From: Escherichia sp. E4742
GTDB taxonomy: Bacteria > Pseudomonadota > Gammaproteobacteria > Enterobacterales > Enterobacteriaceae
Reading direction: 5' to 3'
Length of the DNA stretch: 64,000 nucleotides
NCBI RefSeq assembly: GCF_005843885.1
Contig: NZ_CP040443.1
Location: 2,914,001-2,978,000, forward strand
The notes below the pieces were generated by a model. The model worked only from the letters and a program-made list of their open reading frames with translations, was not told where the DNA came from and did no database searches. This document shows, piece by piece, positions 33,507-41,928 of this stretch (within the stretch, counting starts at the first letter, position 1; each line of letters starts with the position of its first letter). A program made the position numbers and the translations under genes.

Positions 33507-35028
33507 GGCTTATCACGCGCGGTTGGCGTTCCAGAATACGAGTGTTACGTGCAGCTTCTTCGCCCAGCCAGGTGGTGTTGGTACGTGAACCTTCAGCGCG
33601 ATATTTTTCCAGATCCGACAAACGCACCATATAACCGGTAACGCGAACCAGATCGTTACCGCTGACGTTGGCGGTAAATTCACGCATTCCGGCTTTAAAG
33701 GCACCGAGGCAAAGCTGTACCAGCGCCTGCGGATTACGTTTGATGGTTTCGTCGAGCGTCAGAATGTCGCTGATGCCGGAATAATAATAAGCATGATGCG
33801 GGGCGACAGTTTGCAGATGGGTGATTGGATCGGGTTCATCGCCATACGGCAAGCGCGCCCCCGGCGTGGTGCCGATATCGGAACTGATCCCCGACTGTGC
33901 GTGTAACATGGCGCGTTTTTGCCAGCCATATTTCACGGGAGTATTGGCGACAAACTCCGCCAGTTGCGCGCTGATGCGATAACCCACTTCATTTGCGGCA
34001 GCTTCTTTACCGTAGCGCGCGGCAATCCCTTCTTTCTCGCACAGCAAGTTAACCGCTTCCGCCAGCCCGTACATGCCAAACATCGGCACAAAACGTTCAG
34101 GATCAATCAACCCTTCTTTTACCAGGAAGCTATTCTCAAAGAAGTGTGATTGTTGATAGAGGAATTCACACCGCGCATCGATGATGGCGATCTGCTGCTG
34201 GCAGTAGTGCGGTAGAGTGCGCGTAAAGAAGTCTTCCAGCGATTCACTGCGCTCGGCAATGGCTTTCAGGTTAAGGCGCACCAGCGTGCTGCCACCACCC
34301 GCCAGCGGCAGTGAGTTGTAGCAGCTCACAATCCCGTAGCCCCCTTTTGTGAAAATTTTATCATGCACCGGACCGTTGGCGATGTGCGGTTTGCTACATT
34401 CACAGATATTCTTCGCCACTTCCAGCAGCAGGTCATCAGGGGTGATTTCAGGATCGTAGATAAAGGTCAGGTTCGGTGAAACCTGCTTCAGCTCTACATC
34501 TGCACGCAAAATTGCACGGGTGATGGGGGAATCAGATGGGCCGATATTGGCATGCATAAAAGCGTCTGGCAGGGTTCTGTCGAGATAACGCCAGAAACGT
34601 TTTATTCGAATATCGATTTCGTCTTGTGTTAGAATTCTAACATACGGTTGCAACAACGCATCCAGTTGCCCCAGGTATACCGGCATCGATGTGACTGACG
34701 GGACATGGTGATAAAGAATGGTCAGCAGGGAGAGCGCATCATCAAGATCTTTCGCGCCTTCCAGCTCCAGCCATTCAGAACCGTTCGCCAGAAAACGGGC
34801 GTAATCGGGTAAGACATAGCGCGGTTTGTACGGAGCATGACCTTCAAACATATCGCAGATTACGCCTTCATCCAGCGCGCGGCGGGCTTCGGCAGGCAGC
34901 GCCGGGTAAGGCAGATTGTTTTCTGCTTCCAGCGCCAGAAAATGACGCTTCTGCTCGGGGCTAAGTACCGGACTGGTGACAATTTGCTGGCAACGTTGTT
35001 GCAGTGCAATTTCATGAGAAGTGGGCAT
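33478..35028 (-). CDS. yjjI: glycyl radical enzyme YjjI (DUF3029), function not established
   Basis: A 516-residue protein, shorter than pyruvate formate-lyase-type enzymes. Its C-terminal RVTGY puts the radical-bearing glycine at residue 465. The partner activase yjjW overlaps its 3' end. The ATG at 35028 is preceded by AAGGAAAAGAAG. It is divergent from deoC across 257 bp. At least one DeoR operator, and probably two, lie inside its 5' half, so yjjI coding sequence doubles as a deo control region. The reaction is unknown to me. Confidence 0.92.
   Translation of the reverse strand: MPTSHEIALQQRCQQIVTSPVLSPEQKRHFLALEAENNLPYPALPAEARRALDEGVICDMFEGHAPYKPRYVLPDYARFLANGSEWLELEGAKDLDDALSLLTILYHHVPSVTSMPVYLGQLDALLQPYVRILTQDEIDIRIKRFWRYLDRTLPDAFMHANIGPSDSPITRAILRADVELKQVSPNLTFIYDPEITPDDLLLEVAKNICECSKPHIANGPVHDKIFTKGGYGIVSCYNSLPLAGGGSTLVRLNLKAIAERSESLEDFFTRTLPHYCQQQIAIIDARCEFLYQQSHFFENSFLVKEGLIDPERFVPMFGMYGLAEAVNLLCEKEGIAARYGKEAAANEVGYRISAQLAEFVANTPVKYGWQKRAMLHAQSGISSDIGTTPGARLPYGDEPDPITHLQTVAPHHAYYYSGISDILTLDETIKRNPQALVQLCLGAFKAGMREFTANVSGNDLVRVTGYMVRLSDLEKYRAEGSRTNTTWLGEEAARNTRILERQPRVISHEQQMRFSQ
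34348..34363 (+). promoter_or_regulatory. candidate distal DeoR operator (deoOE)
   Basis: TGTGAAAATTTTATCA matches 12 of 16 bases of the perfect DeoR palindrome at 34627 and lies 279 bp upstream of it, inside yjjI. A third upstream DeoR operator is known for the E. coli deo operon at about this distance. Confidence 0.55.
34627..34642 (+). promoter_or_regulatory. DeoR operator deoO1 at deoP1
   Basis: TGTTAGAATTCTAACA, a perfect 16-bp palindrome inside yjjI. The promoter-like TAGAAT lies within it, as at deoO2. It is exactly 599 bp from the second operator, so DeoR can loop the DNA between them. Confidence 0.92.
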
Positions 35029-35136
35029 CTTCTTTTCCTTTTATGCCGAAGGTGATGCGCCATTGTAAGAAGTTTCGTGATGTTCACTTTGATCCTGATG
35101 CGTTTGTCACCATCGGTGCATTCATTTGAAAGTGAA

Positions 35137-35158
35137 TTATTTGAACCAGATCGCATTA
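35137..35158 (+). promoter_or_regulatory. upstream CRP site of deoP2
   Basis: A 22-bp site running from TTATTTGAACC to AGATCGCATTA, weakly matching the CRP consensus TGTGA-N6-TCACA. It lies 53 bp upstream of the stronger CRP site. The two CRP sites with CytR bound between them form the deoP2 repression complex known from E. coli. Confidence 0.75.
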
Positions 35159-35189
35159 CCGTAATGCAAATTTGTAAGTAGATTTTCTT

Positions 35190-35211
35190 AATTGTGATGT
35201 ATATCGAAGTG
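35190..35211 (+). promoter_or_regulatory. promoter-proximal CRP site of deoP2
   Basis: A 22-bp site containing TTGTGATGTATATCGAAG, with a full left CRP half-site. It lies about 30 bp upstream of the operator-overlapped -10 region, in position for class II activation. Confidence 0.82.
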
Positions 35212-35225
35212 TGTTGCGGAGTCGA

Positions 35226-35241
35226 TGTTAGAATACTAACA
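35226..35241 (+). promoter_or_regulatory. DeoR operator deoO2 at deoP2
   Basis: TGTTAGAATACTAACA, a near-perfect 16-bp palindrome overlapping the -10 hexamer TAGAAT of the main deo promoter, 45 bp upstream of the deoC ATG. Confidence 0.92.
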
Positions 35242-35285
35242 AACTCGCAAGGTGAATTTTATTGGCGACAAGCCAGGAGAATGAA

Positions 35286-36065
35286 ATGACTGATTTGAAA
35301 GCAAGCAGCCTGCGTGCACTGAAATTGATGGACCTGACCACCCTGAATGACGACGACACCGACGAGAAAGTGATCGCCCTGTGTCATCAGGCCAAAACTC
35401 CGGTCGGCAATACCGCCGCTATCTGTATCTATCCTCGCTTTATCCCGATTGCTCGCAAGACGCTGAAAGAGCAGGGCACCCCGGAAATCCGTATTGCTAC
35501 GGTAACTAACTTCCCACACGGTAACGATGACATTGAAATCGCGCTGGCAGAAACCCGTGCGGCAATCGCCTACGGTGCCGATGAAGTTGACGTGGTATTC
35601 CCGTACCGCGCGCTGATGGCGGGTAACGAGCAAGTTGGTTTTGACCTGGTGAAAGCCTGTAAAGAGGCTTGTGCAGCGGCGAACGTGTTGCTGAAAGTGA
35701 TCATCGAAACCGGTGAACTGAAAGACGAAGCCCTGATCCGTAAAGCGTCTGAAATCTCCATCAAAGCGGGTGCCGACTTCATCAAAACCTCTACTGGTAA
35801 AGTCGCGGTGAATGCGACGCCAGAAAGCGCACGCATCATGATGGAAGTGATCCGCGACATGGGCGTAGAGAAAACCGTTGGTTTCAAACCGGCGGGCGGC
35901 GTGCGTACTGCGGAAGATGCGCAGAAATATCTCGCCATCGCAGATGAACTGTTCGGTGCTGACTGGGCAGATGCGCGTCACTATCGCTTTGGCGCTTCCA
36001 GCCTGCTGGCAAGCCTGCTGAAAGCTCTGGGCCACGGCGACGGTAAAAGCGCCAGCAGCTACTAA
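35286..36065 (+). CDS. deoC: deoxyribose-phosphate aldolase
   Basis: Class I aldolase that cleaves 2-deoxyribose 5-phosphate to glyceraldehyde 3-phosphate and acetaldehyde, the last step of deoxynucleoside breakdown. It has 259 residues. The Schiff-base Lys167 (DFIKTSTGK) and the proton-relay Lys201 (VGFKPAGG) are both present, with Asp102. The ATG at 35286 follows AGGAGAATGAA; upstream in-frame starts are not supported. It is the first gene of deoCABD. Confidence 0.98.
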
Positions 36066-36084
36066 GCTGCCTTGTGCCAGAGGG

Positions 36085-36245
36085 TGGATGCCGGATGCTA
36101 CGGGTCGAGTGCCCCTGTAGGCCTGATAAGACGCGTCAGCGTCGCATCAGGCGGTCAGCAGTGATGCCGGATGCGGCGCGAACGCCTTATCCGGCCTACG
36201 GGGCGAGTGCCGTGTAGGCATGATAAGAAGCGGTCAGCATCAGGT
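36085..36245. repeat. REP/BIME cluster between deoC and deoA
   Basis: Alternating REP units (ATGCCGGATGC, GGCCTGATAAGACGCGTCAG, CGGCGCGAACGCCTTATCCG, GGCATGATAAGAAGCG) fill most of the 239-bp deoC-deoA gap. Inside an operon such hairpins protect upstream mRNA and may lower expression downstream. Confidence 0.85.
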
Positions 36246-36304
36246 AATAACAACATCCACCATCTGGCAACAACGCCTTCAAACTTATTCCACGGGAGGT
36301 TACC

Positions 36305-37627
36305 TTGTTTCTCGCACAAGAAATTATTCGTAAAAAACGTGATGGTCATGCGCTGAGTGATGAAGAAATTCGTTTCTTTATCAACGGCATTCGCGACAAC
36401 ACTATCTCCGAAGGGCAGATTGCCGCCCTCGCGATGACCATTTTCTTCCACGATATGACAATGCCGGAGCGTGTCTCGCTGACCATGGCGATGCGAGATT
36501 CAGGAACCGTTCTCGACTGGAAAAGCCTGCATCTGAATGGCCCGATTGTTGATAAACATTCCACCGGTGGCGTCGGCGATGTCACTTCGCTGATGTTAGG
36601 GCCAATGGTCGCAGCCTGCGGCGGTTACATTCCGATGATCTCCGGTCGCGGCCTCGGTCATACTGGCGGCACGCTCGACAAACTGGAATCCATCCCTGGC
36701 TTCGACATCTTCCCGGATGACAACCGTTTCCGCGAAATCATTAAAGACGTCGGTGTGGCGATTATCGGTCAGACCAGCTCACTGGCTCCGGCGGATAAAC
36801 GTTTCTACGCGACCCGCGATATTACCGCAACCGTGGATTCCATCCCGCTGATCACTGCTTCTATTCTGGCGAAGAAACTGGCGGAAGGTCTGGACGCGCT
36901 GGTGATGGACGTGAAAGTGGGTAGCGGCGCGTTTATGCCGACCTACGAACTCTCTGAAGCCCTTGCCGAAGCGATTGTTGGCGTGGCTAACGGCGCTGGC
37001 GTGCGCACCACCGCGCTGCTCACCGATATGAATCAGGTGCTGGCCTCCAGTGCAGGTAATGCGGTTGAAGTACGTGAAGCGGTGCAGTTCCTGACGGGTG
37101 AATACCGTAACCCGCGTCTGTTTGATGTCACGATGGCGCTGTGCGTGGAGATGCTTATCTCCGGCAAACTGGCCAAAGATGACGCCGAAGCGCGCGCGAA
37201 ATTGCAGGCGGTGCTGGACAACGGTAAAGCCGCAGAAGTCTTCGGTCGTATGGTAGCGGCACAAAAAGGCCCGACCGACTTCGTTGAGAACTACGCGAAG
37301 TATCTGCCGACAGCGATGCTGACGAAAGCAGTCTATGCTGATACCGAAGGTTTTGTCAGTGAAATGGATACCCGTGCGCTGGGGATGGCAGTGGTTGCAA
37401 TGGGCGGCGGTCGCCGTCAGGCATCTGACACTATCGATTACAGCGTCGGCTTTACTGATATGGCGCGTCTGGGCGACCAGGTAGACGGTCAGCGTCCGCT
37501 GGCGGTTATCCACGCGAAAGACGAAAACAGCTGGCAGGAAGCGGCGAAAGCGGTGAAAGCGGCAATTAAACTTGCCGATAAAGCACCGGAAAGCACACCA
37601 ACTGTCTATCGTCGTATCAGTGAATAA
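36305..37627 (+). CDS. deoA: thymidine phosphorylase
   Basis: Converts thymidine and phosphate to thymine and 2-deoxyribose 1-phosphate. It has 440 residues, as in K-12. The glycosyltransferase family 3 signature is in KHSTGGVGD (phosphate binding) and [16 protein letters not shown]. The start codon is TTG at 36305 after GGGAGG. It is the second gene of deoCABD. Confidence 0.98.
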
Positions 37628-37678
37628 TTGTATACTGATCTGATCATTTAAATTTGAAGCACTGAGTACGGAGAACAT

Positions 37679-38902
37679 ATGAAACGTGCATTTATTATGG
37701 TGCTGGACTCATTCGGCATCGGCGCTACAGAAGATGCAGAACGTTTTGGTGACGTCGGGGCTGACACCCTGGGTCATATCGCAGAAGCTTGTGCTAAAGG
37801 CGAAGCTGACCACGGTCGTAAAGGGCCACTGAATCTGCCAAATCTGACCCGTCTGGGGCTGGCGAAAGCACACGAAGGTTCTACCGGTTTCATTCCGGCA
37901 GGAATGGACGGCAACGCTGAAGTTATCGGCGCGTACGCATGGGCGCACGAAATGTCATCCGGTAAAGATACCCCGTCTGGTCACTGGGAAATCGCCGGTG
38001 TACCAGTTCTGTTTGAGTGGGGATACTTCTCCGATCACGAAAACAGCTTCCCGCAAGAACTGCTGGATAAACTGGTCGAACGCGCTAATCTGCCGGGCTA
38101 CCTTGGTAACTGCCACTCTTCCGGTACGGTCATCCTGGATCAGCTGGGCGAAGAGCACATGAAAACCGGCAAGCCGATTTTCTATACCTCCGCTGACTCC
38201 GTGTTCCAGATTGCCTGCCATGAAGAAACCTTTGGCCTGGATAAACTCTACGAACTGTGCGAAATCGCCCGTGAAGAGCTGACCAACGGCGGCTACAACA
38301 TCGGTCGCGTTATCGCCCGTCCGTTTATCGGCGACAAAGCCGGTAACTTCCAGCGTACCGGCAACCGTCACGACCTGGCTGTTGAACCGCCAGCACCGAC
38401 CGTGCTGCAAAAACTGGTTGAAGAAAAACACGGCCAGGTGGTTTCTGTCGGTAAAATTGCGGACATCTACGCTAACTGCGGTATCACTAAAAAAGTGAAA
38501 GCGACCGGTCTGGACGCGCTGTTTGACGCCACCATTAAAGAGATGAAGGAAGCGGGTGATAACACTATCGTCTTTACCAACTTCGTTGACTTCGACTCCT
38601 CCTGGGGGCACCGTCGCGACGTTGCAGGCTATGCTGCGGGTCTGGAACTGTTCGACCGCCGTCTGCCGGAACTGATGTCACTGCTGCGCGATGACGATAT
38701 TCTGATCCTCACCGCTGACCACGGTTGTGACCCGACCTGGACCGGTACTGACCACACCCGTGAACACATTCCTGTACTGGTGTATGGCCCGAAAGTGAAA
38801 CCGGGTTCGCTGGGGCACCGTGAAACCTTCGCGGATATTGGTCAGACTCTGGCAAAATATTTTGGTACTTCTGATATGGAATATGGCAAAGCCATGTTCT
38901 GA
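37679..38902 (+). CDS. deoB: phosphopentomutase
   Basis: Mn2+-dependent enzyme of the alkaline phosphatase superfamily that interconverts (deoxy)ribose 1- and 5-phosphates. It has 407 residues. Metal-site elements are MVLDSFGIG near the N-terminus, the catalytic threonine in SSGKDTPSGHWE, and LTADHGCDPTWTGTDHTREH (20 residues) near the C-terminus. A CGGAGAACAT ribosome binding site precedes the ATG. In K-12 an internal inosine-responsive promoter serves deoB-deoD. Confidence 0.98.
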   Translation: MKRAFIMVLDSFGIGATEDAERFGDVGADTLGHIAEACAKGEADHGRKGPLNLPNLTRLGLAKAHEGSTGFIPAGMDGNAEVIGAYAWAHEMSSGKDTPSGHWEIAGVPVLFEWGYFSDHENSFPQELLDKLVERANLPGYLGNCHSSGTVILDQLGEEHMKTGKPIFYTSADSVFQIACHEETFGLDKLYELCEIAREELTNGGYNIGRVIARPFIGDKAGNFQRTGNRHDLAVEPPAPTVLQKLVEEKHGQVVSVGKIADIYANCGITKKVKATGLDALFDATIKEMKEAGDNTIVFTNFVDFDSSWGHRRDVAGYAAGLELFDRRLPELMSLLRDDDILILTADHGCDPTWTGTDHTREHIPVLVYGPKVKPGSLGHRETFADIGQTLAKYFGTSDMEYGKAMF

Positions 38903-38959
38903 TGGATTTGGGCGGGGCAGCGGCTCCGCCCTTGATATTGTCACAAAAAGGATAAAACA

Positions 38960-39679
38960 ATGGCTACCCCACACATTAATGCAGAAATGGGCGATTTCGC
39001 TGACGTAGTTTTGATGCCAGGCGACCCGCTGCGCGCGAAGTATATTGCTGAAACTTTCCTTGAAGATGCCCGTGAAGTGAACAACGTTCGCGGTATGCTG
39101 GGCTTCACCGGTACTTACAAAGGCCGCAAAATTTCTGTAATGGGTCACGGTATGGGTATCCCGTCCTGTTCCATCTACACCAAAGAACTGATCACCGATT
39201 TCGGCGTGAAGAAAATTATCCGCGTAGGTTCCTGTGGCGCTGTTCTGCCGCACGTAAAACTGCGTGACGTCGTTATCGGTATGGGTGCCTGCACCGATTC
39301 CAAAGTTAACCGCATCCGTTTTAAAGATCATGACTTCGCGGCTATCGCTGACTTTGACATGGTGCGTAACGCGGTAGACGCGGCTAAAGCACTGGGCGTT
39401 GATGCGCGCGTGGGTAACCTGTTCTCCGCTGACCTGTTCTACTCTCCGGACGGCGAAATGTTCGACGTGATGGAAAAATACGGCATCCTCGGCGTGGAAA
39501 TGGAAGCGGCTGGTATCTACGGCGTAGCTGCAGAGTTTGGTGCGAAAGCACTGGCTATCTGCACCGTGTCTGACCACATCCGCACTCACGAGCAGACCAC
39601 TTCTGAAGAGCGTCAGACCACCTTCAACGACATGATCAAAATCGCACTGGAATCCGTTCTGCTGGGCGATAAAGAGTAA
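38960..39679 (+). CDS. deoD: purine nucleoside phosphorylase, DeoD type
   Basis: Hexameric enzyme that cleaves purine (deoxy)nucleosides with phosphate to the base and (deoxy)ribose 1-phosphate. It has 239 residues. Visible elements are the phosphate-binding GDPLRA and RVGSCGA, the nucleoside-binding VEMEAAG, and the catalytic aspartate in TVSDHI. It is the last gene of deoCABD and ends at a strong terminator. Confidence 0.98.
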   Translation: MATPHINAEMGDFADVVLMPGDPLRAKYIAETFLEDAREVNNVRGMLGFTGTYKGRKISVMGHGMGIPSCSIYTKELITDFGVKKIIRVGSCGAVLPHVKLRDVVIGMGACTDSKVNRIRFKDHDFAAIADFDMVRNAVDAAKALGVDARVGNLFSADLFYSPDGEMFDVMEKYGILGVEMEAAGIYGVAAEFGAKALAICTVSDHIRTHEQTTSEERQTTFNDMIKIALESVLLGDKE

Positions 39680-39710
39680 TTGTGTTTCGCTGAAAGGCGA
39701 TTGTCGTGTT

Positions 39711-39742
39711 AAGCCGGAGTGGGAGACTGCTCCGGCTTTTTA
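39711..39742 (+). terminator. intrinsic terminator of the deo operon
   Basis: AAGCCGGAG (39711-39719) and CTCCGGCTT (39730-39738) form a perfect 9-bp stem, followed by TTTT. Confidence 0.92.
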
Positions 39743-39842
39743 GTATCTATTCATCAATAGCAACTGATTTATAGATTTACTATTATTTTTCATATGGATA
39801 GAAAATAAAATCCATTCAAGTATCTATTCACGAATCTATTCA
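39742..39842. repeat. short direct repeats flanking an AT-rich segment
   Basis: AGTATCTATTCA occurs at 39742-39753 and again at 39819-39830; a third partial copy, ATCTATTCA, is at 39834-39842 and overlaps the 3' end of the small minus-strand gene. They bracket about 65 bp of AT-rich DNA where K-12 has yjjJ, and may be the scar of an insertion or deletion. Confidence 0.55.
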
Positions 39843-40103
39843 TTTATGTTCAGCCGTCATCCAGGAAGGGTATATCAGCAACTCTGGTGGACAACCATAA
39901 ATTCCTGCCATTTTGCTTTTGATGTTTGAACTAAGCCGTTCCGTCTTTTCGAGCCGTTTTAGAGAATTAATCGAGATACCTAACATTTTACTTACTTCAG
40001 CAAGCGATAATTTATGCCTGATACGCACGGCGGCTAGCCAGGATATACCCTGGCTGAACATTAAATTGATAATCTCCCGTTCCTGGTTCTCCAGATCGAT
40101 CAT
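39840..40103 (-). CDS. small XRE-like helix-turn-helix protein
   Basis: An 87-residue protein. The helix-turn-helix spans about residues 28-60 (RHKLSLAEVSKMLGISINSL, then KRLEKTER), and a short tail GCPPELLIYPSW follows. GGAAGGAA lies directly before the ATG, and the gene starts 31 bp after lplA on the same strand, so it can ride on the lplA transcript. It is more AT-rich than its neighbours. It resembles the DNA-binding half of many antitoxins or small repressors, but no toxin partner is adjacent. I do not recognise a named gene. Confidence 0.65.
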   Translation of the reverse strand: MIDLENQEREIINLMFSQGISWLAAVRIRHKLSLAEVSKMLGISINSLKRLEKTERLSSNIKSKMAGIYGCPPELLIYPSWMTAEHK

Positions 40104-40134
40104 ATTTCCTTCCCTGGATATTTTAATGAGCGAG

Positions 40135-41151
40135 TTACCGCACCGCCCCCGCTATCCACGCCGACAACTCCCGTAGCTCTTTTTCCTGTTCCGGGAAGTC
40201 GAGCAGCAGCGCCTCGCACTCCTGTTGCAGCATATCCGCGCGGTAAAGACAGCCTTGCAACCGTCCGGCGAGAGCTTCCAGCGGTGCGGGGTTGAGGCTG
40301 TCAGTAAACACCTGGGCGCGGGTGATATGGCCTTTTTCAACGTCGAAATGCAGTTCTACGCCGCCCCAGGTAAAGCGTTCATCCAGCAGATGCGAGAACG
40401 CCGGAGCCTGACCGAAGTTCCATTCCCAGCTACTCTGGCGGGCAAAGGTTTCAACGAAGTTCGGCAAGTCTGGCGTTTTGTCCGGGGAGATGATTTCCGC
40501 TTCTACGCGCTCGCCATAATGAGCGAAAAAGGCCTCGGTTATGGCCTTGCAAATTTGCTCATGGGTGATCCCCGGCAGCAGCTCGGTGAGGTTGGTCACG
40601 CGTGAACGTACCGAGGTAATGCCTTTCGCCGCCAGTTTCTTTTTATCCGGATTGAGATAGTTTGCCAGGCGGCTGAGGTCGGCATTGAGCAGCAAGGTGC
40701 CATGGTGGAAACCGCGATCCTTGGTTTCGCGATAGGCCGAGCCTGAGACTTTGCGGTCGCCTTCGGCGGTTTTCACCACCAGATCGTTGCGCCCGGAAGC
40801 TTCTGCGGTGACGCCGAGTGCGTTCAGCGCATTAAGCACAATCGACGTGGAGATGGTTTTATCGTACTCCGGCTTGCCAGCCATAAACGTAAAACAGGTA
40901 TTGCCGAGATCGTGGAACACCGCGCCACCGCCGCTGCTGCGCCGTGCAAGGCGGACGTTATCTTCTTCCATTCGCCGGGTATTACACTCTTTCCACGGGT
41001 TTTGCGCGCGACCAATCACTACCGTGTCGGCATTGCGCCAGAGAAACAGAACGCGCTGCGTGGCGGGCATCTGGCGAAAAATACACTCTTCCACCGCCAG
41101 GTTAAACCACGGATCGTAAGAGTCAGAAATGAGCAGGCGTAATGTGGACAT
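40135..41151 (-). CDS. lplA: lipoate-protein ligase A
   Basis: ATP-dependent ligase that activates scavenged lipoate and attaches it to the lipoyl domains of 2-oxo acid dehydrogenases and GcvH. It has 338 residues, as in K-12. The signature RRSSGGGAVFHD (70-81) and the lysine-containing region NPDKKKLAAKG mark the lipoyl-AMP site. A C-terminal accessory domain follows. It is downstream of smp (27-bp gap) on the same strand. Confidence 0.97.
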   Translation of the reverse strand: MSTLRLLISDSYDPWFNLAVEECIFRQMPATQRVLFLWRNADTVVIGRAQNPWKECNTRRMEEDNVRLARRSSGGGAVFHDLGNTCFTFMAGKPEYDKTISTSIVLNALNALGVTAEASGRNDLVVKTAEGDRKVSGSAYRETKDRGFHHGTLLLNADLSRLANYLNPDKKKLAAKGITSVRSRVTNLTELLPGITHEQICKAITEAFFAHYGERVEAEIISPDKTPDLPNFVETFARQSSWEWNFGQAPAFSHLLDERFTWGGVELHFDVEKGHITRAQVFTDSLNPAPLEALAGRLQGCLYRADMLQQECEALLLDFPEQEKELRELSAWIAGAVR

Positions 41152-41178
41152 AACGATTTCCTTTCTTGTAGTAATGGG

Positions 41179-41823
41179 TCACTCTTTTTTCTCGCTTTCT
41201 TCCTCTTCCGGTACCGGTTTGCTGGCGGTTAACAGGAAGGGTGATTGCTGCCAGCGGGTACGTTTACCCTGCAACAGTGTGCGAGTTAGCACCACACCGA
41301 TTGCCAGCGAGAGCAGCAGCATCAGGCGTAGAATATTGGTGGTGTTATCCACCTGTTTGGCTTCGGTGGCGAGCGTATGGGTATCGAGCGTGAGGCGCAG
41401 ATAGCCGAGCGGTCCATTTTTCCCCTTAATCGGTTCGACAATCTGCTGGTTAAAATAGCCACCTGCTTTTTTACCGTCGAGCGCCAGTCGGTCGCGCACC
41501 TCGACGCTTTCGCCTGCGCGGGCGATAAGATCGCCTTGTTCGTCATACACACCCGCGTCGAGGATACGACTTTCGTCCGTCAACTGGTCGAGGATCGCCC
41601 GAATGCGTTTTTCATCAGGTGAGTTGGTACGCATCAGCGGCGCAACGTTCAGGGTTACCTGATGCGCCAGGGTACGGGCCAGTTCTTCCAGCTGTGGATT
41701 ACGCTGTCGCTGGTGGTTTTGACTAAACCATGATGCTCCCTGCATTAGTGCGACTAACAACGCGAGACAGAACAGGACAATCACTGCCCGATGCAGCCGG
41801 AATTTTAGTTTTGTGCGAGCCAT
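41179..41823 (-). CDS. ytjB: membrane protein Smp (YtjB)
   Basis: Also called smp. A 214-residue inner-membrane protein with helices at about 11-30 and 168-188 that enclose a periplasmic loop of about 135 residues (the SMP_2 family). The layout resembles a sensor lacking a kinase. It ends in a charged tail, EEEESEKKE. Divergent from serB. The function is unknown. Confidence 0.92.
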   Translation of the reverse strand: MARTKLKFRLHRAVIVLFCLALLVALMQGASWFSQNHQRQRNPQLEELARTLAHQVTLNVAPLMRTNSPDEKRIRAILDQLTDESRILDAGVYDEQGDLIARAGESVEVRDRLALDGKKAGGYFNQQIVEPIKGKNGPLGYLRLTLDTHTLATEAKQVDNTTNILRLMLLLSLAIGVVLTRTLLQGKRTRWQQSPFLLTASKPVPEEEESEKKE

Positions 41824-41928
41824 ATTCCACCCGTTGAAAATTTGAGACTTAATGTTGCCAGAAGCAATGGATACAAGGTAGCCTCATGCGTTATTTTCCC
41901 TGCTTCGAACGATTTTACAGGAGCCTTA

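Noticed and set aside
35259..39589. Several long minus-strand frames opposite deoC, deoA, deoB and deoD
   Set aside because: All are antisense to highly expressed genes with strong codon bias; none shows a domain, start signal or promoter.
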